40,922 nucleotides of DNA from an uncultured Clostridia bacterium (GTDB lineage: Bacteria > Bacillota > Clostridia > Christensenellales > Aristaeellaceae): the NCBI GenBank assembly GCA_937874275.1, contig CALNAU010000191.1, positions 1-40,922 of the forward strand, read 5' to 3'. The number at the start of each line of letters is the position of its first letter. Within the stretch, counting starts at the first letter, position 1. Positions 1 to 7,936 of this stretch are shown in pieces. The notes under the pieces are model-generated. The model was not told the origin of the DNA. It saw nothing but the letters and a program-made list of their open reading frames with translations, and ran no database searches. Made by a program: the position numbers and the translations under genes.

Positions 1-18
1 CAAGCAATATGTGAACCC

Positions 19-44
19 CTAACTCCTAACTCCTAACTCCTAAC
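19..44. repeat. Short heptamer tandem repeat
   Basis: About 3.7 copies of the 7-mer CTAACTC (GAGTTAG on the other strand) lie downstream of the stop codon of the HerA-like gene, at the left edge of the window. The array may extend no further left, since bases 1-18 do not continue the unit. No function is visible. Confidence 0.8.
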
Positions 45-65
45 CCCCCAACCCCTCCCGAAGGA

Positions 66-1832
66 TTACTTGATGCCGAACACGCCCAGAATATTGCGCG
101 TGATGGAGCGGCCCACCGTGTAGCCGGCACCCGACGCCGTGGAACGGGTGAAGCTTTGCAGCATGCGGTCCAGCGTGGAGGGCTGCTGTTTGACGGGCTT
201 CTCGGCCTTGGCCTTTTCGGCGCGGGTGATTTCCTGCGGCTCATACTGGCCGGTCTTGGGGTTGTACACCAGCACAGGCGGGTTGCCCTTGGGGGCTGCC
301 GGCACCTGGGGCTGCTGCTGTACGGCCGGCGGCTGCGCCTGGGGCTGCGGGGCGTACACGGTCTGGCTGGGCGGGGTGTAGGCCTCGGGGGCGGCCATCT
401 CACGCTCCACATAGCTGCCTGTGCTGGGGTCGTACACCTTGAAGGTCATCGCCTTCACGGTGGGCTGTTCGGGCGCCATGGGGGATTCGGACAGGTCCTG
501 CTGCAGGGGAATCTGCTGCACCACCGCCGTCTGGGTGACGCCGTGGCTGTTGAACTTCATGGACAGCACCTCGTAGGCGCTCTCCCGGTCAAACATGTTG
601 TCGTACTTGCCCTTCAGGTCGCTGCTCTCAATCAAATCCTGGCGCAGCTGGTTGGAGATGGCGCCGATGGCCGACTGCGGCGGCAGAATGACCGCGCGCT
701 GGGTGATGGAGGGGGATCCATCCTCCTGCAGGAAGCTTAGCAGCGCCTCGCCGGTGCCCAGCTGGGTGATGGCGTCCTGGGTGTCAAAGGCGGGGTTGAC
801 GCGGAAGGTCTGCGCCACCGCCTGGATGACCCGCTGCTCCCGCGGGGTGAAGGCGCGCAGCGCGTGCTGCACGCGGGCCGACAGCTGCGACAGCACGCTG
901 CTGGGCACGTCGGTGGGGTTTTGCGTGATGAAGAACACGCCCACGCCCTTGGAGCGGATGAGGCGGATGGTGAGCTGAATCTTGTCCATCAGCTCCTTGG
1001 GGCAATCGTCAAACAGCAGGTGCGCCTCGTCAAAGAAGAACACCATCTGCGGCAGCTCCTTGTCGCCGCGCTCGGGCAGCAGCTCGTACAGCTCACCCAA
1101 CATCCACAGCATGAAGGCCGAGTACAGCGCCGGCCGCAGGAACAATTTGTCCGCCGCCAGGATGTTGATCATGCCGTTGCCGTTCTCGTCGCGCACAAAC
1201 CAGTCGTTGATGCTCAGCGCCGGCTCACCGAAGAAATCGTCGCCGCCCTGATCCTCCAGCACGGCGATGGCCCGCTGGATGGCGCCGATGGAGGTCTTGG
1301 AGATGTTGCCGTAGCGCAGGGTATAATCGCCCGCGTTCTCGCCCACGTAGGCCAGCATGGCGCGCAGGTCCTTCAGGTCAATCAACAGCATGCCTTCCTC
1401 GTCCGCGATGCGGAACACCAGGTGCAGCACGCCCGACTGGGTGTCGTTGAGCTGCAGCATGCGGGCCAGCAGCAACGGCCCCATCTCGCTGACCGTGGCG
1501 CGCACCGGGTGGCCCGCCTGGCCAAACACATCCCAGAACGTCACCGGGCAGGCGCGGTAAGAGAAGTTGGTCACCCCCACCTGGTTGAGCCGGCTGGCGA
1601 TGCGCTCCGTCTGGTCGCCGGGCTTGGCCAGGCCGCCCAGGTCGCCCTTGACGTCGGCCATGAATACGGGCACCCCCAGCTGGGAGAAACCCTCGGCCAG
1701 CACCTGCAGGGTGACCGTCTTGCCCGTGCCCGTGGCACCCGAAATCAGCCCGTGGCGGTTGGCCATCTGGGGCAGCATGGAGACGGCGCCCTCGTTGCTT
1801 GTACCAATCCAAATCTTGTTATCCAGCAGCAT
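66..1832 (-). CDS. HerA-like / DUF853 ATP-binding protein
   Basis: This 588-residue P-loop ATPase belongs to the HerA/FtsK-related DUF853 group (E. coli YjgR is a member), whose exact cellular job is not settled. The Walker A motif GATGTGKT is at residues 32-39. A Walker B-type stretch with four hydrophobic residues before DEAH lies near residue 270. The RecA-like core fills roughly the first 430 residues. It is followed by a Pro/Gln-rich, probably disordered linker (about 455-545) and a basic tail. The ATG at 1832 has GGAGG eight bases upstream. The gene is third in an operon, 39 bases after ispDF. Family assignment is confident; a role in DNA translocation or repair is inferred from the HerA relationship only. 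Confidence 0.88.
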   Translation of the reverse strand: MLLDNKIWIGTSNEGAVSMLPQMANRHGLISGATGTGKTVTLQVLAEGFSQLGVPVFMADVKGDLGGLAKPGDQTERIASRLNQVGVTNFSYRACPVTFWDVFGQAGHPVRATVSEMGPLLLARMLQLNDTQSGVLHLVFRIADEEGMLLIDLKDLRAMLAYVGENAGDYTLRYGNISKTSIGAIQRAIAVLEDQGGDDFFGEPALSINDWFVRDENGNGMINILAADKLFLRPALYSAFMLWMLGELYELLPERGDKELPQMVFFFDEAHLLFDDCPKELMDKIQLTIRLIRSKGVGVFFITQNPTDVPSSVLSQLSARVQHALRAFTPREQRVIQAVAQTFRVNPAFDTQDAITQLGTGEALLSFLQEDGSPSITQRAVILPPQSAIGAISNQLRQDLIESSDLKGKYDNMFDRESAYEVLSMKFNSHGVTQTAVVQQIPLQQDLSESPMAPEQPTVKAMTFKVYDPSTGSYVEREMAAPEAYTPPSQTVYAPQPQAQPPAVQQQPQVPAAPKGNPPVLVYNPKTGQYEPQEITRAEKAKAEKPVKQQPSTLDRMLQSFTRSTASGAGYTVGRSITRNILGVFGIK

Positions 1833-1871
1833 GTGTCGTTCCTCCCAATTCCATATCTTGATGTTGAGGTT

Positions 1872-3017
1872 TTATCCATCGGCGCGGATCAGCACCACTG
1901 CCCGCGCGGAAATGCCTTCGCCCTGTCCCTCAAAGCCCAGCTCCTCGGTGGTGGTGGCCTTGACGGACACCCTGTCATCAGTGAGGCCCATGGCCTGGGC
2001 CAGGTTGTGGCGCATCTGCTGCACATGGGGCAGCAGCTTGGGCCGCTGGGCGGCAATGGTGATATCCGCATTATACGGGACAAAGCCCTTCAGGCCAAGT
2101 GTGCGCACCGTGTCGCCTAATAGTTTGATGGAGTCCGCCCCGCGCCAGCGCTCGTCCGTATCCGGGTAGTGCTGGCCGATGTCCCCCAGGGCGGCCGCCC
2201 CCAGCAGCGCGTCTATCAGCGCGTGGGTCGCCACATCCGCGTCGCTGTGGCCAAGCAGGCCCTTTTCATAGGGGATGGTGACCCCGCCCAGCACCAGCGG
2301 GCGGCCCGCCACCAGGCGGTGTACGTCGTAGCCCAGCCCCACCCTGGGCTGGCGCTGGTGGGCCAGCAGCATCTCGGCACGCTCCAGGTCGCCGGGCATG
2401 GTCAGCTTGATGTTGTCCACCTCTCCCTCCACCAGATGCACCGGGATGTCCAGCTGTTCTACCAGCGAGGCATCGTCCGATGCGGGGCCAATCACCTCCC
2501 GGTGGGCGCTGACCAGCAGCTTGCGCTGAAAGCCCTGCGGCGTCTGCACCACGCGCAGCACGCTGCGCTGCAAGGTTTCCACACCGAAGCCCTGCACGTT
2601 GACGCGCTTGACCGTATCGGTGATAGGCAGCGCGGGCACACCCGAGCCATGCTTGATGGCGCTCTTCTTCACCCGCTCAATCAGCGCGTCGCTGGCCAGC
2701 GGCCGCGCCCCGTCATGCACCAGCACCACGTCGCAGTCGTCCGGCAGCACGTTGAGGGCATTGCGCACGCTGTCGCGGCGCGTCAGGCCGCCCAGCACAT
2801 ACCGGTCCACCCGCAGGCCCGCGCGCTCCATGGCCCCGCGGTAGGCGGGGATATCCTCCTCGCGCGCGCACAAAATCACCCCATCGCTGACCCGCCCCAG
2901 CCGCTCCACGCTGTGGCAGATTACCTCCCTGCCGTCCAGGATTTGCAGCGTCTTCACCGTATCGCCACCCATGCGGGTACCACTGCCCGCCGCCGCAACG
3001 ATGGCCCAACAACTCAT
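1872..3017 (-). CDS. ispDF: Bifunctional IspD/IspF, MEP isoprenoid pathway
   Basis: This 381-residue fusion carries out two steps of the non-mevalonate isoprenoid pathway in the cytosol. The N-terminal half (about 1-220) is 2-C-methyl-D-erythritol 4-phosphate cytidylyltransferase: it opens with the nucleotide-binding AAAGSGTRMG and has LVHDGARPL further on. The C-terminal half (about 225-381) is 2-C-methyl-D-erythritol 2,4-cyclodiphosphate synthase, starting at the metal-binding GYDVHRL motif and continuing with GHSDADV. IspE, which acts between the two, is not in this window. The ATG overlaps the TGA of the upstream DUF4364 gene (ATGA), so the two are probably translationally coupled. Length and both domains are normal for the fused form. 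Confidence 0.95.
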   Translation of the reverse strand: MSCWAIVAAAGSGTRMGGDTVKTLQILDGREVICHSVERLGRVSDGVILCAREEDIPAYRGAMERAGLRVDRYVLGGLTRRDSVRNALNVLPDDCDVVLVHDGARPLASDALIERVKKSAIKHGSGVPALPITDTVKRVNVQGFGVETLQRSVLRVVQTPQGFQRKLLVSAHREVIGPASDDASLVEQLDIPVHLVEGEVDNIKLTMPGDLERAEMLLAHQRQPRVGLGYDVHRLVAGRPLVLGGVTIPYEKGLLGHSDADVATHALIDALLGAAALGDIGQHYPDTDERWRGADSIKLLGDTVRTLGLKGFVPYNADITIAAQRPKLLPHVQQMRHNLAQAMGLTDDRVSVKATTTEELGFEGQGEGISARAVVLIRADG

Positions 3018-3559
3018 TGGCCTTCCTCCTCCCCGGCCAGGCGGCCGATGATGTATTCATAAATATCCTGCGCCGCGCCAACCCAGCGGTCGCGAAAGCG
3101 CGCCGCCAGCTCGGCCGTGGGCAGGCTGACATCAATGCTCATCAGCGGCATGCGCCGCTCGACAATCTGCATGGACACATGGTACTCGTTGCCCTCGTCG
3201 TGCACGATGCGGGCGGGCATCTCGCGCTCGCGGTCAAAGCGCTCGCGGAAACTGGGCGCGGCCTCCTCCACCCGCTTGAGCAGGCTGGCGGGCGCGCGCG
3301 GCAAAAACATGCGCAACGCCTCCTCCCCCGCCGGAGTCAGCTGGTAGAGGTAGTCGGCCTCCACCGGGGTGCGGGCGGCCTGGCCTGCGTCGCGCAGGTC
3401 ACCCAGCGCGGTTTGCAAATCAAAATAGTTCATGATGTCATTTTCCACCATGAAACTGATGAGCTGCAGGTTGCCGCACTCGCCCAACGTATGCAGGCTG
3501 TAGAGGGTCAGCACCTTGCGCTCGACCTCCCCAAGCCTGTGACGCGGGATGTCCGTCAC
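3014..3559 (-). CDS. DUF4364 family winged-helix-like protein
   Basis: The protein has 181 residues from the GTG at 3559. That start is preceded by AAGGGGGG at a good distance; an upstream in-frame extension to 3649 reads through the likely promoter and is not convincing. The N-terminal half looks like a winged helix, predicted from alternating helices and the LTPAGEEAL segment typical of wHTH effector wings. DUF4364 proteins are common in Clostridia and have no established function. The gene heads the operon with ispDF (4-base overlap) and the HerA-like ATPase. A role as a regulator is inference. Confidence 0.8.
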   Translation of the reverse strand: MTDIPRHRLGEVERKVLTLYSLHTLGECGNLQLISFMVENDIMNYFDLQTALGDLRDAGQAARTPVEADYLYQLTPAGEEALRMFLPRAPASLLKRVEEAAPSFRERFDREREMPARIVHDEGNEYHVSMQIVERRMPLMSIDVSLPTAELAARFRDRWVGAAQDIYEYIIGRLAGEEEGQ

Positions 3560-3636
3560 GGCGCCGCCCCCCTTCTGCTGATGCTTTTCTGTTATCTGTA
3601 CATTTCTGCATCCAATCCGGATTTCCTGCCACATAG

Positions 3637-3665
3637 AGCATAAACCCATCCGATGTTTTTTTCAA
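3637..3665 (-). promoter_or_regulatory. Putative promoter of the DUF4364-ispDF-HerA operon
   Basis: On the minus strand TTGAAA (3660-3665) is separated by 17 bases from TATGCT (3637-3642). This predicts a transcript starting near 3630 and a leader of about 70 bases. It is back-to-back with the lysine operon promoter. Confidence 0.55.
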
Positions 3666-3683
3666 TCGGCGGCCCCGGCGGGG

Positions 3684-3712
3684 TTGACAGCCCCTGGCCA
3701 CTGTGGCAAAAT
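3684..3712 (+). promoter_or_regulatory. Putative promoter of the lysine-fermentation operon
   Basis: A perfect TTGACA (3684-3689), a 17-base spacer and CAAAAT (3707-3712) sit just upstream of the lysine riboswitch. Transcription would begin near 3719, only about ten bases before the P1 helix. Confidence 0.6.
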
Positions 3713-3727
3713 TGTCAATATCATCGC

Positions 3728-3896
3728 GATCACAGAGGTGCGGTCCCGCGTGTAGCCCGCCGATGCAAACGGAGCGGATTCCGGATGCGGCGGACGAATG
3801 GCGGCACCGCCGATGGAATGTCCGGGTCCGTCCGGCCAGATCCAGGTGCGCAGGCCAATGTCTCCGCACTGCCATGAGATATGGAGAGCTGTTATG
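3728..3896 (+). promoter_or_regulatory. Lysine riboswitch (LYS element) aptamer
   Basis: The leader has the layout of the lysine riboswitch. It contains ACAG plus the conserved AGAGGTGCGG (3732-3743) and the core GGCGGCACCGCCGATGG (3800-3816), which corresponds to the family's GGCGCCGAAG region. A GTGCG/CGCAC helix (3846-3868) and a small P5 hairpin CCAT-GAGAT-ATGG follow directly. The closing AGAGCTGT is comparable to the GGAGGGCTATC ending of the B. subtilis lysC element. P1 is ACAG (3732-3735) with CTGT (3889-3892), extended by two more pairs after a mismatch. It precedes the lysine-degradation operon. The assignment is by eye; a covariance-model search would settle it. Confidence 0.85.
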
Positions 3897-3926
3897 TCCT
3901 TTCGGCATGACAGCTCTTACTTTATT
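3886..3926 (+). terminator. Intrinsic terminator overlapping riboswitch P1
   Basis: GAGCTGTTATG (3886-3896) pairs with CATGACAGCTC (3906-3916), extendable to about 13 pairs around a CTTTC loop, followed by the T-rich TTACTTTATT (3917-3926). The 5' arm contains the 3' strand of riboswitch P1 (3889-3892), so P1 and the terminator exclude each other. That geometry predicts read-through when lysine is bound. Confidence 0.75.
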
Positions 3927-3942
3927 AGAGGAGGACAGACAC

Positions 3943-4365
3943 ATGCAAGGCAAATCCATCGGAGAAATGAAGGTAGGCGATAAGGCGAGCGTCACGCGCG
4001 CCTTTACGGAGCAGGATGTGGCGGATTACGCCCGGGTATCCGGCGACCACAACCCCGCCCATATGGACGAGGAATACGCCAAGACCACCATGTTCAAGAC
4101 CCGCATCGTGCACGGCATGCTGGTGGGCTCGCTGTTCAGCGCCCTGCTGGGCACCGAATTGCCCGGCGTCGGCAGCATCTACACCGGCCAGACCCTCAAG
4201 TTCACCAAGCCCGTTCATTTCAACGAGGAAATCACGGCCTCCGTCACAGTCAAGGAGCTCATCACCGAAAAGAACCGCGTGATTTTGGAATGCCTGGCTG
4301 TCAACCCCCAGGGCGAGCCCGTCATCATGGGCGAAGCCACCATCATGCCCCCTAAAAAGAAATAA
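3943..4365 (+). CDS. MaoC-like (R)-specific enoyl-CoA hydratase
   Basis: This 140-residue single-hotdog MaoC dehydratase probably hydrates crotonyl-CoA or dehydrates (R)-3-hydroxybutyryl-CoA. The hydratase-2 catalytic motif is intact: SGDHNPAHMDEEYA, with Asp35 and His40 as the expected catalytic pair. Length matches short (R)-hydratases. The ATG at 3943 is preceded by AGAGGAGG (3927-3934), right behind the riboswitch terminator, so this is the first gene of the lysine operon. It is not a standard member of kam clusters. It may link crotonyl-CoA from lysine to 3-hydroxybutyryl-CoA; that link is inference. Confidence 0.88.
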   Translation: MQGKSIGEMKVGDKASVTRAFTEQDVADYARVSGDHNPAHMDEEYAKTTMFKTRIVHGMLVGSLFSALLGTELPGVGSIYTGQTLKFTKPVHFNEEITASVTVKELITEKNRVILECLAVNPQGEPVIMGEATIMPPKKK

Positions 4366-4397
4366 GTTCCCTTGCGGGAGGAAAGAGAGCACCTATC

Positions 4398-4790
4398 ATG
4401 AAAACGATGCTCAGGCTGCGCATGTCCCAGGCGGACGCGCACTACGGCGGCAACCTGGTGGATGGCGCGCGCATTCTGGCGCTGTTTGGCGATGTGGCAA
4501 CCGAGTTGCTCATTCGCCATGACGGCGACGAGGGGTTGTTCCGCGCCTATGACCAGGTGGATTTCCTGGCCCCGGTTTACGCGGGCGACTTCCTGGAGGT
4601 GGTGGGCGAAATCACCCACACCGGCGGCTCCTCCCGCAAGATGACCTTCACCTGTCACAAGGTGATCACCGCCCGGGGGGATATCTCCCCCTCGGCGGCG
4701 GATTTGCTGGACGAACCGGTGCTGTGCGTATCGGCCTCCGGCACCTGCATTGTGCCCAAGGCGCAGCAGCGCAAGGGAGGGCAGGCATGA
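4398..4790 (+). CDS. kal: 3-aminobutyryl-CoA ammonia-lyase
   Basis: Kal eliminates ammonia from L-3-aminobutyryl-CoA to give crotonyl-CoA, the deaminating step after Kce in lysine fermentation. The 130-residue protein has the family's characteristic N-terminus (LRLRMSQADAHYGGNLVDGA) and a hotdog-fold body with YAGDFLEVVGEI. Length is normal for Kal. A GGGAGG lies rather far upstream, so the start may be weakly translated or coupled to the MaoC gene 32 bases before. Its TGA overlaps the ATG of kce. Confidence 0.93.
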   Translation: MKTMLRLRMSQADAHYGGNLVDGARILALFGDVATELLIRHDGDEGLFRAYDQVDFLAPVYAGDFLEVVGEITHTGGSSRKMTFTCHKVITARGDISPSAADLLDEPVLCVSASGTCIVPKAQQRKGGQA

Positions 4791-5614
4791 CCCCGCTCAT
4801 CATCACCTGCGCGCTGTCGGGCGCCGAGGTCACCAAGGCCCAGAACCCGGCCATCCCCTACACCGTGGACGAGATGGCCCGCGAGGCCCGCGCCGCGGTG
4901 GACGCGGGTGCCAGCATTCTGCACATCCACGCCCGCCATGACGACGGCACCCCCACGCAGGAGGCCGGGCGCTACAAGCAGATTCTGGACGCCATCCGCG
5001 CCGCCTGCCCGGAGGCCATTTTGCAGGTATCAACCGGCGGCGCCACCGGCATGAGCCGTGAGGAGCGCATGGCGCCCCTCACCCTCAACCCCGAGATGGC
5101 CACGCTGGACTGCGGCACCCTCAACTTTGGCGGCGACGAAATCTTCATCAACACCGAGAACGATATCATCGCTTTCGCCAAGGCCATTCAGGACAGGGGC
5201 ATCCACAAGGAGCTGGAGTGCTTCGAAAAGGGCCACATCGACATGGCGCTGCGCCTGCACAAGAAGGGCTATATCACGGCGCCGCTGCACTTCAGCTTTG
5301 TGCTGGGGGTCAACGGCGGCATGACCGGCGAGGAGCGGGACTTCCGCTTCCTGCGGGGCAGCATCCCCGACGGTGCCACCTACTCGGTGGCCGGCATCGG
5401 GCGGTTTGAGTTCTCGCTGGCCGAGTACGCCATTTTGGACGGCGGTCACGTGCGCGTGGGGTTTGAAGACAACCTGTACCTGGAGAAAGGCGTGCTGGCA
5501 CAATCCAACGCCGACCTGGTGCGCAAGGCGGCCGACATGGGCCGCGCCTACGGCCGCGCCATCGCCACGCCGGATGAGGCGCGCCGCATTCTGAACATCG
5601 GAGGACATTCATGA
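4787..5614 (+). CDS. kce: 3-keto-5-aminohexanoate cleavage enzyme
   Basis: Kce condenses 3-keto-5-aminohexanoate with acetyl-CoA and cleaves it to acetoacetate and 3-aminobutyryl-CoA. It belongs to the zinc-dependent BKACE (DUF849) TIM-barrel family. The metal-binding HIHAR motif is present (His46, His48), as are the VSTGG and TLNFGG segments typical of the family. The 275-residue length matches characterised Kce. The start is fixed by the ATGA overlap with kal, with GGGAGG just upstream; a longer in-frame start inside kal is less likely. The 3' end overlaps kdd by four bases. Confidence 0.95.
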   Translation: MTPLIITCALSGAEVTKAQNPAIPYTVDEMAREARAAVDAGASILHIHARHDDGTPTQEAGRYKQILDAIRAACPEAILQVSTGGATGMSREERMAPLTLNPEMATLDCGTLNFGGDEIFINTENDIIAFAKAIQDRGIHKELECFEKGHIDMALRLHKKGYITAPLHFSFVLGVNGGMTGEERDFRFLRGSIPDGATYSVAGIGRFEFSLAEYAILDGGHVRVGFEDNLYLEKGVLAQSNADLVRKAADMGRAYGRAIATPDEARRILNIGGHS

Positions 5615-6657
5615 GCAACATCCCGCTGTGCCCCTATGGCTCCCACCGGGTACTGGACCCCGTCGGCGCGCTGCCCCAGGCCGCGCGCAAGCTGGACAAC
5701 CATATGCCCATGCAGCGCAACGAGATGCGCATCGCCGTGGAGACCCTCAACGTGGACTCGGCCTCCTTCACCCAGATTAAGGAGGCCTGCGGCGGCGACG
5801 AGGGCAAAATGAAGCAGATGATTCTGGACATCGTGGCCGAGCGCGGCAAGATGCAAAACCCGGTCACCGGCTCGGGCGGCATGCTGCTGGGCACGGTGAG
5901 CGAGGTGGGGCCGGATTTCCCCGGCGATGCCAAGCCCGGCGACCGGGTGGCCACGCTGGTCTCGCTGTCGCTGACGCCGCTTTCTATCCGCACCATCCGT
6001 GCCATCCACATGGATCGCGATCAGGTGGATGTAGAGGCCACCGCTATCCTCTTTGAGACCGGCATCTGGGCCCGCATCCCCGATGACATGGACCGCAAGG
6101 TGGCTCTGGCCGCGCTGGACGTGGCGGGCGCCGCGGCGCAGGTGCATGGCATGGTCAAGCCCGGCGACAGCGTGCTGATTTTGGGCGCTTCGGGCAAGAG
6201 CGGCGTGCTGTGCTCCGTGCAGGCGAAGCGGGACGCGGGGTCCCAGGGCAACGTGATTGCCCTGTGCTACGACCCGCAGGAGATGGAGGAGCTGCGTTCC
6301 TTGGGCGTGTGCGACCACATCATCCGAGCCGACGCCCGCAAACCGCTGGAGGTGTACCGGCAAGTGCTGGCCGCCAACGGCGGCCGCAAGGTGGACCTGA
6401 GCATCAACGTCATCAACGTGCCCGACACCGAGATGGCCACCATTTTGCCCGTGCGCGACGGCGGCATCATCTACTTCTTCTCCATGGCAACCTCGTTCAG
6501 CAAGGCCGCCCTGGGGGCCGAAGGGGTGGCCAGCGACGCCACCATGATCATCGGCAACGGCTACACCAAGGGCCATGCGGACTTTACGCTGGACCTGCTG
6601 CGCAGCTCGCCCGAGCTGTACCAACTGTTTAAAAAACGCTACGGCGGGGAGGATTGA
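5611..6657 (+). CDS. kdd: L-erythro-3,5-diaminohexanoate dehydrogenase
   Basis: Kdd oxidatively deaminates L-erythro-3,5-diaminohexanoate to 3-keto-5-aminohexanoate with NAD. The 348-residue protein has a medium-chain-dehydrogenase-like layout. A Rossmann segment, GDSVLILGASGKSG, begins around residue 184, and IIYFFSMATSF is found near the C-terminus. It sits between kce and kamA, as in other lysine fermenters, and overlaps kce by ATGA. Catalytic residues cannot be assigned with certainty by eye. Confidence 0.93.
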   Translation: MSNIPLCPYGSHRVLDPVGALPQAARKLDNHMPMQRNEMRIAVETLNVDSASFTQIKEACGGDEGKMKQMILDIVAERGKMQNPVTGSGGMLLGTVSEVGPDFPGDAKPGDRVATLVSLSLTPLSIRTIRAIHMDRDQVDVEATAILFETGIWARIPDDMDRKVALAALDVAGAAAQVHGMVKPGDSVLILGASGKSGVLCSVQAKRDAGSQGNVIALCYDPQEMEELRSLGVCDHIIRADARKPLEVYRQVLAANGGRKVDLSINVINVPDTEMATILPVRDGGIIYFFSMATSFSKAALGAEGVASDATMIIGNGYTKGHADFTLDLLRSSPELYQLFKKRYGGED

Positions 6658-6661
6658 CGCC

Positions 6662-7936
6662 ATGCTCATCACCAACAACACCTACCTGGAGCGCAGGGCG
6701 CGCTATTTCCCCGATGTAACCGACGAACAGTGGAACGATTGGCACTGGCAGGTCAAAAACCGCATCACCGATGGGGCCGGCCTGCGCAAGTATATCCCGC
6801 TCACCCAGCAGGATGAGGACGACATCGCGGCCGTGCTGGAGCGCTTTCGCATCGCCATCACGCCCTACTACCTCACGCTGATTGATCCGGAGGACCCGCA
6901 GGACCCGGTCAAGCTGCAGGCCATCCCCTCGGTGGAGGAGACCTACATCGGCGCCAACGACATGAACGACCCACTGGACGAGGACAAGGATTCGCCCGTG
7001 CCCGGCCTCACCCATCGCTACCCCGACCGAGTGCTGTTTCTGGTGACGGACATGTGCGGCATGTACTGCCGCCACTGCACCAGGCGGCGCTTTGCCGGGC
7101 AGAAGGACAGCGAGTCCCCCACCGAGCGCGTGCAGCGCGGCATCGACTACATCCGCGGCAACCCGCAGGTGCGCGATGTGCTGCTGTCGGGCGGCGACGT
7201 GCTGCTGCTGGGCGACAAGCGGCTGGAGTGGATTATCTCCGAGCTGCGCAAGATTGACCACGTGGAAATCATCCGCCTGGGCACCCGCACGCCGGTGGTC
7301 ATGCCCCAGCGCATCACCGACAACCTGGTCAACATGCTCAAGAAGTATCACCCCATCTGGCTCAACACCCACTTCAACCACTACAACGAGATTACGCCCG
7401 AGAGCGCCGCGGCCATCGCCAAGCTCGCCGACGCCGGCATCCCGCTGGGCAACCAGAGCGTGCTGCTGCGCGGCGTGAACGACTGCGTCAACATCATGCG
7501 CACACTGGTGACCCGCCTGGCCGCCATGCGCGTGCGCCCCTACTACATCTACCAGTGCGACCTGTCCAGCGGCATCGAGCATTTCCGCACGCCCATCTCC
7601 AAGGGCATCGAAATCATCGAGGGGCTGCGCGGCCACGTGTCGGGCTTCTGCGTGCCCACCTTTGTGGTGGACGCGCCCGGCGGCGGCGGAAAAATCCCCG
7701 TGATGCCGCAGTATGTCGTCAGCCAGTCGCCGTCGCGCACGGTGCTGCGCAACTACGAGGGCGTCATCACCACCTACACCGAGCCCGATGTGTACGACGA
7801 CCGCTGCAACTGCGAGATGTGCCGCAACGCGACGCCCCGCGAGGGCGTGGCCTCCCTGCTCAGCGGCCACAGGCTGGCCATCGAGCCCAAGCGCCTGCAA
7901 CGAAGGGAGCGTGCATCAAAACGCTCAGAGAGCTGA
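6662..7936 (+). CDS. kamA: Lysine 2,3-aminomutase (radical SAM)
   Basis: KamA interconverts L-lysine and L-beta-lysine, the first step of the pathway. It uses a [4Fe-4S] cluster, S-adenosylmethionine and PLP. The radical-SAM CxxxCxxC motif is at Cys132, Cys136 and Cys139. The PLP lysine is probably Lys344 in the PGGGGK motif. A Cys-rich C-terminal segment (RCNCEMC) is also typical of the family. The 424-residue length is normal. The ATG at 6662 has GGGGAGG ten bases upstream and starts four bases after the kdd stop. The C-terminus runs about 22 bases into the likely kamB start region. Confidence 0.96.
   Translation: MLITNNTYLERRARYFPDVTDEQWNDWHWQVKNRITDGAGLRKYIPLTQQDEDDIAAVLERFRIAITPYYLTLIDPEDPQDPVKLQAIPSVEETYIGANDMNDPLDEDKDSPVPGLTHRYPDRVLFLVTDMCGMYCRHCTRRRFAGQKDSESPTERVQRGIDYIRGNPQVRDVLLSGGDVLLLGDKRLEWIISELRKIDHVEIIRLGTRTPVVMPQRITDNLVNMLKKYHPIWLNTHFNHYNEITPESAAAIAKLADAGIPLGNQSVLLRGVNDCVNIMRTLVTRLAAMRVRPYYIYQCDLSSGIEHFRTPISKGIEIIEGLRGHVSGFCVPTFVVDAPGGGGKIPVMPQYVVSQSPSRTVLRNYEGVITTYTEPDVYDDRCNCEMCRNATPREGVASLLSGHRLAIEPKRLQRRERASKRSES

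Noticed and set aside
864..2120. 418-codon plus-strand frame over the HerA-like gene and ispDF
   Set aside because: Composition is typical of an antisense shadow and both underlying genes are certain.
3703..3942. In-frame upstream extension of the MaoC gene
   Set aside because: It would translate the lysine riboswitch and terminator; the ATG at 3943 has a strong ribosome site.
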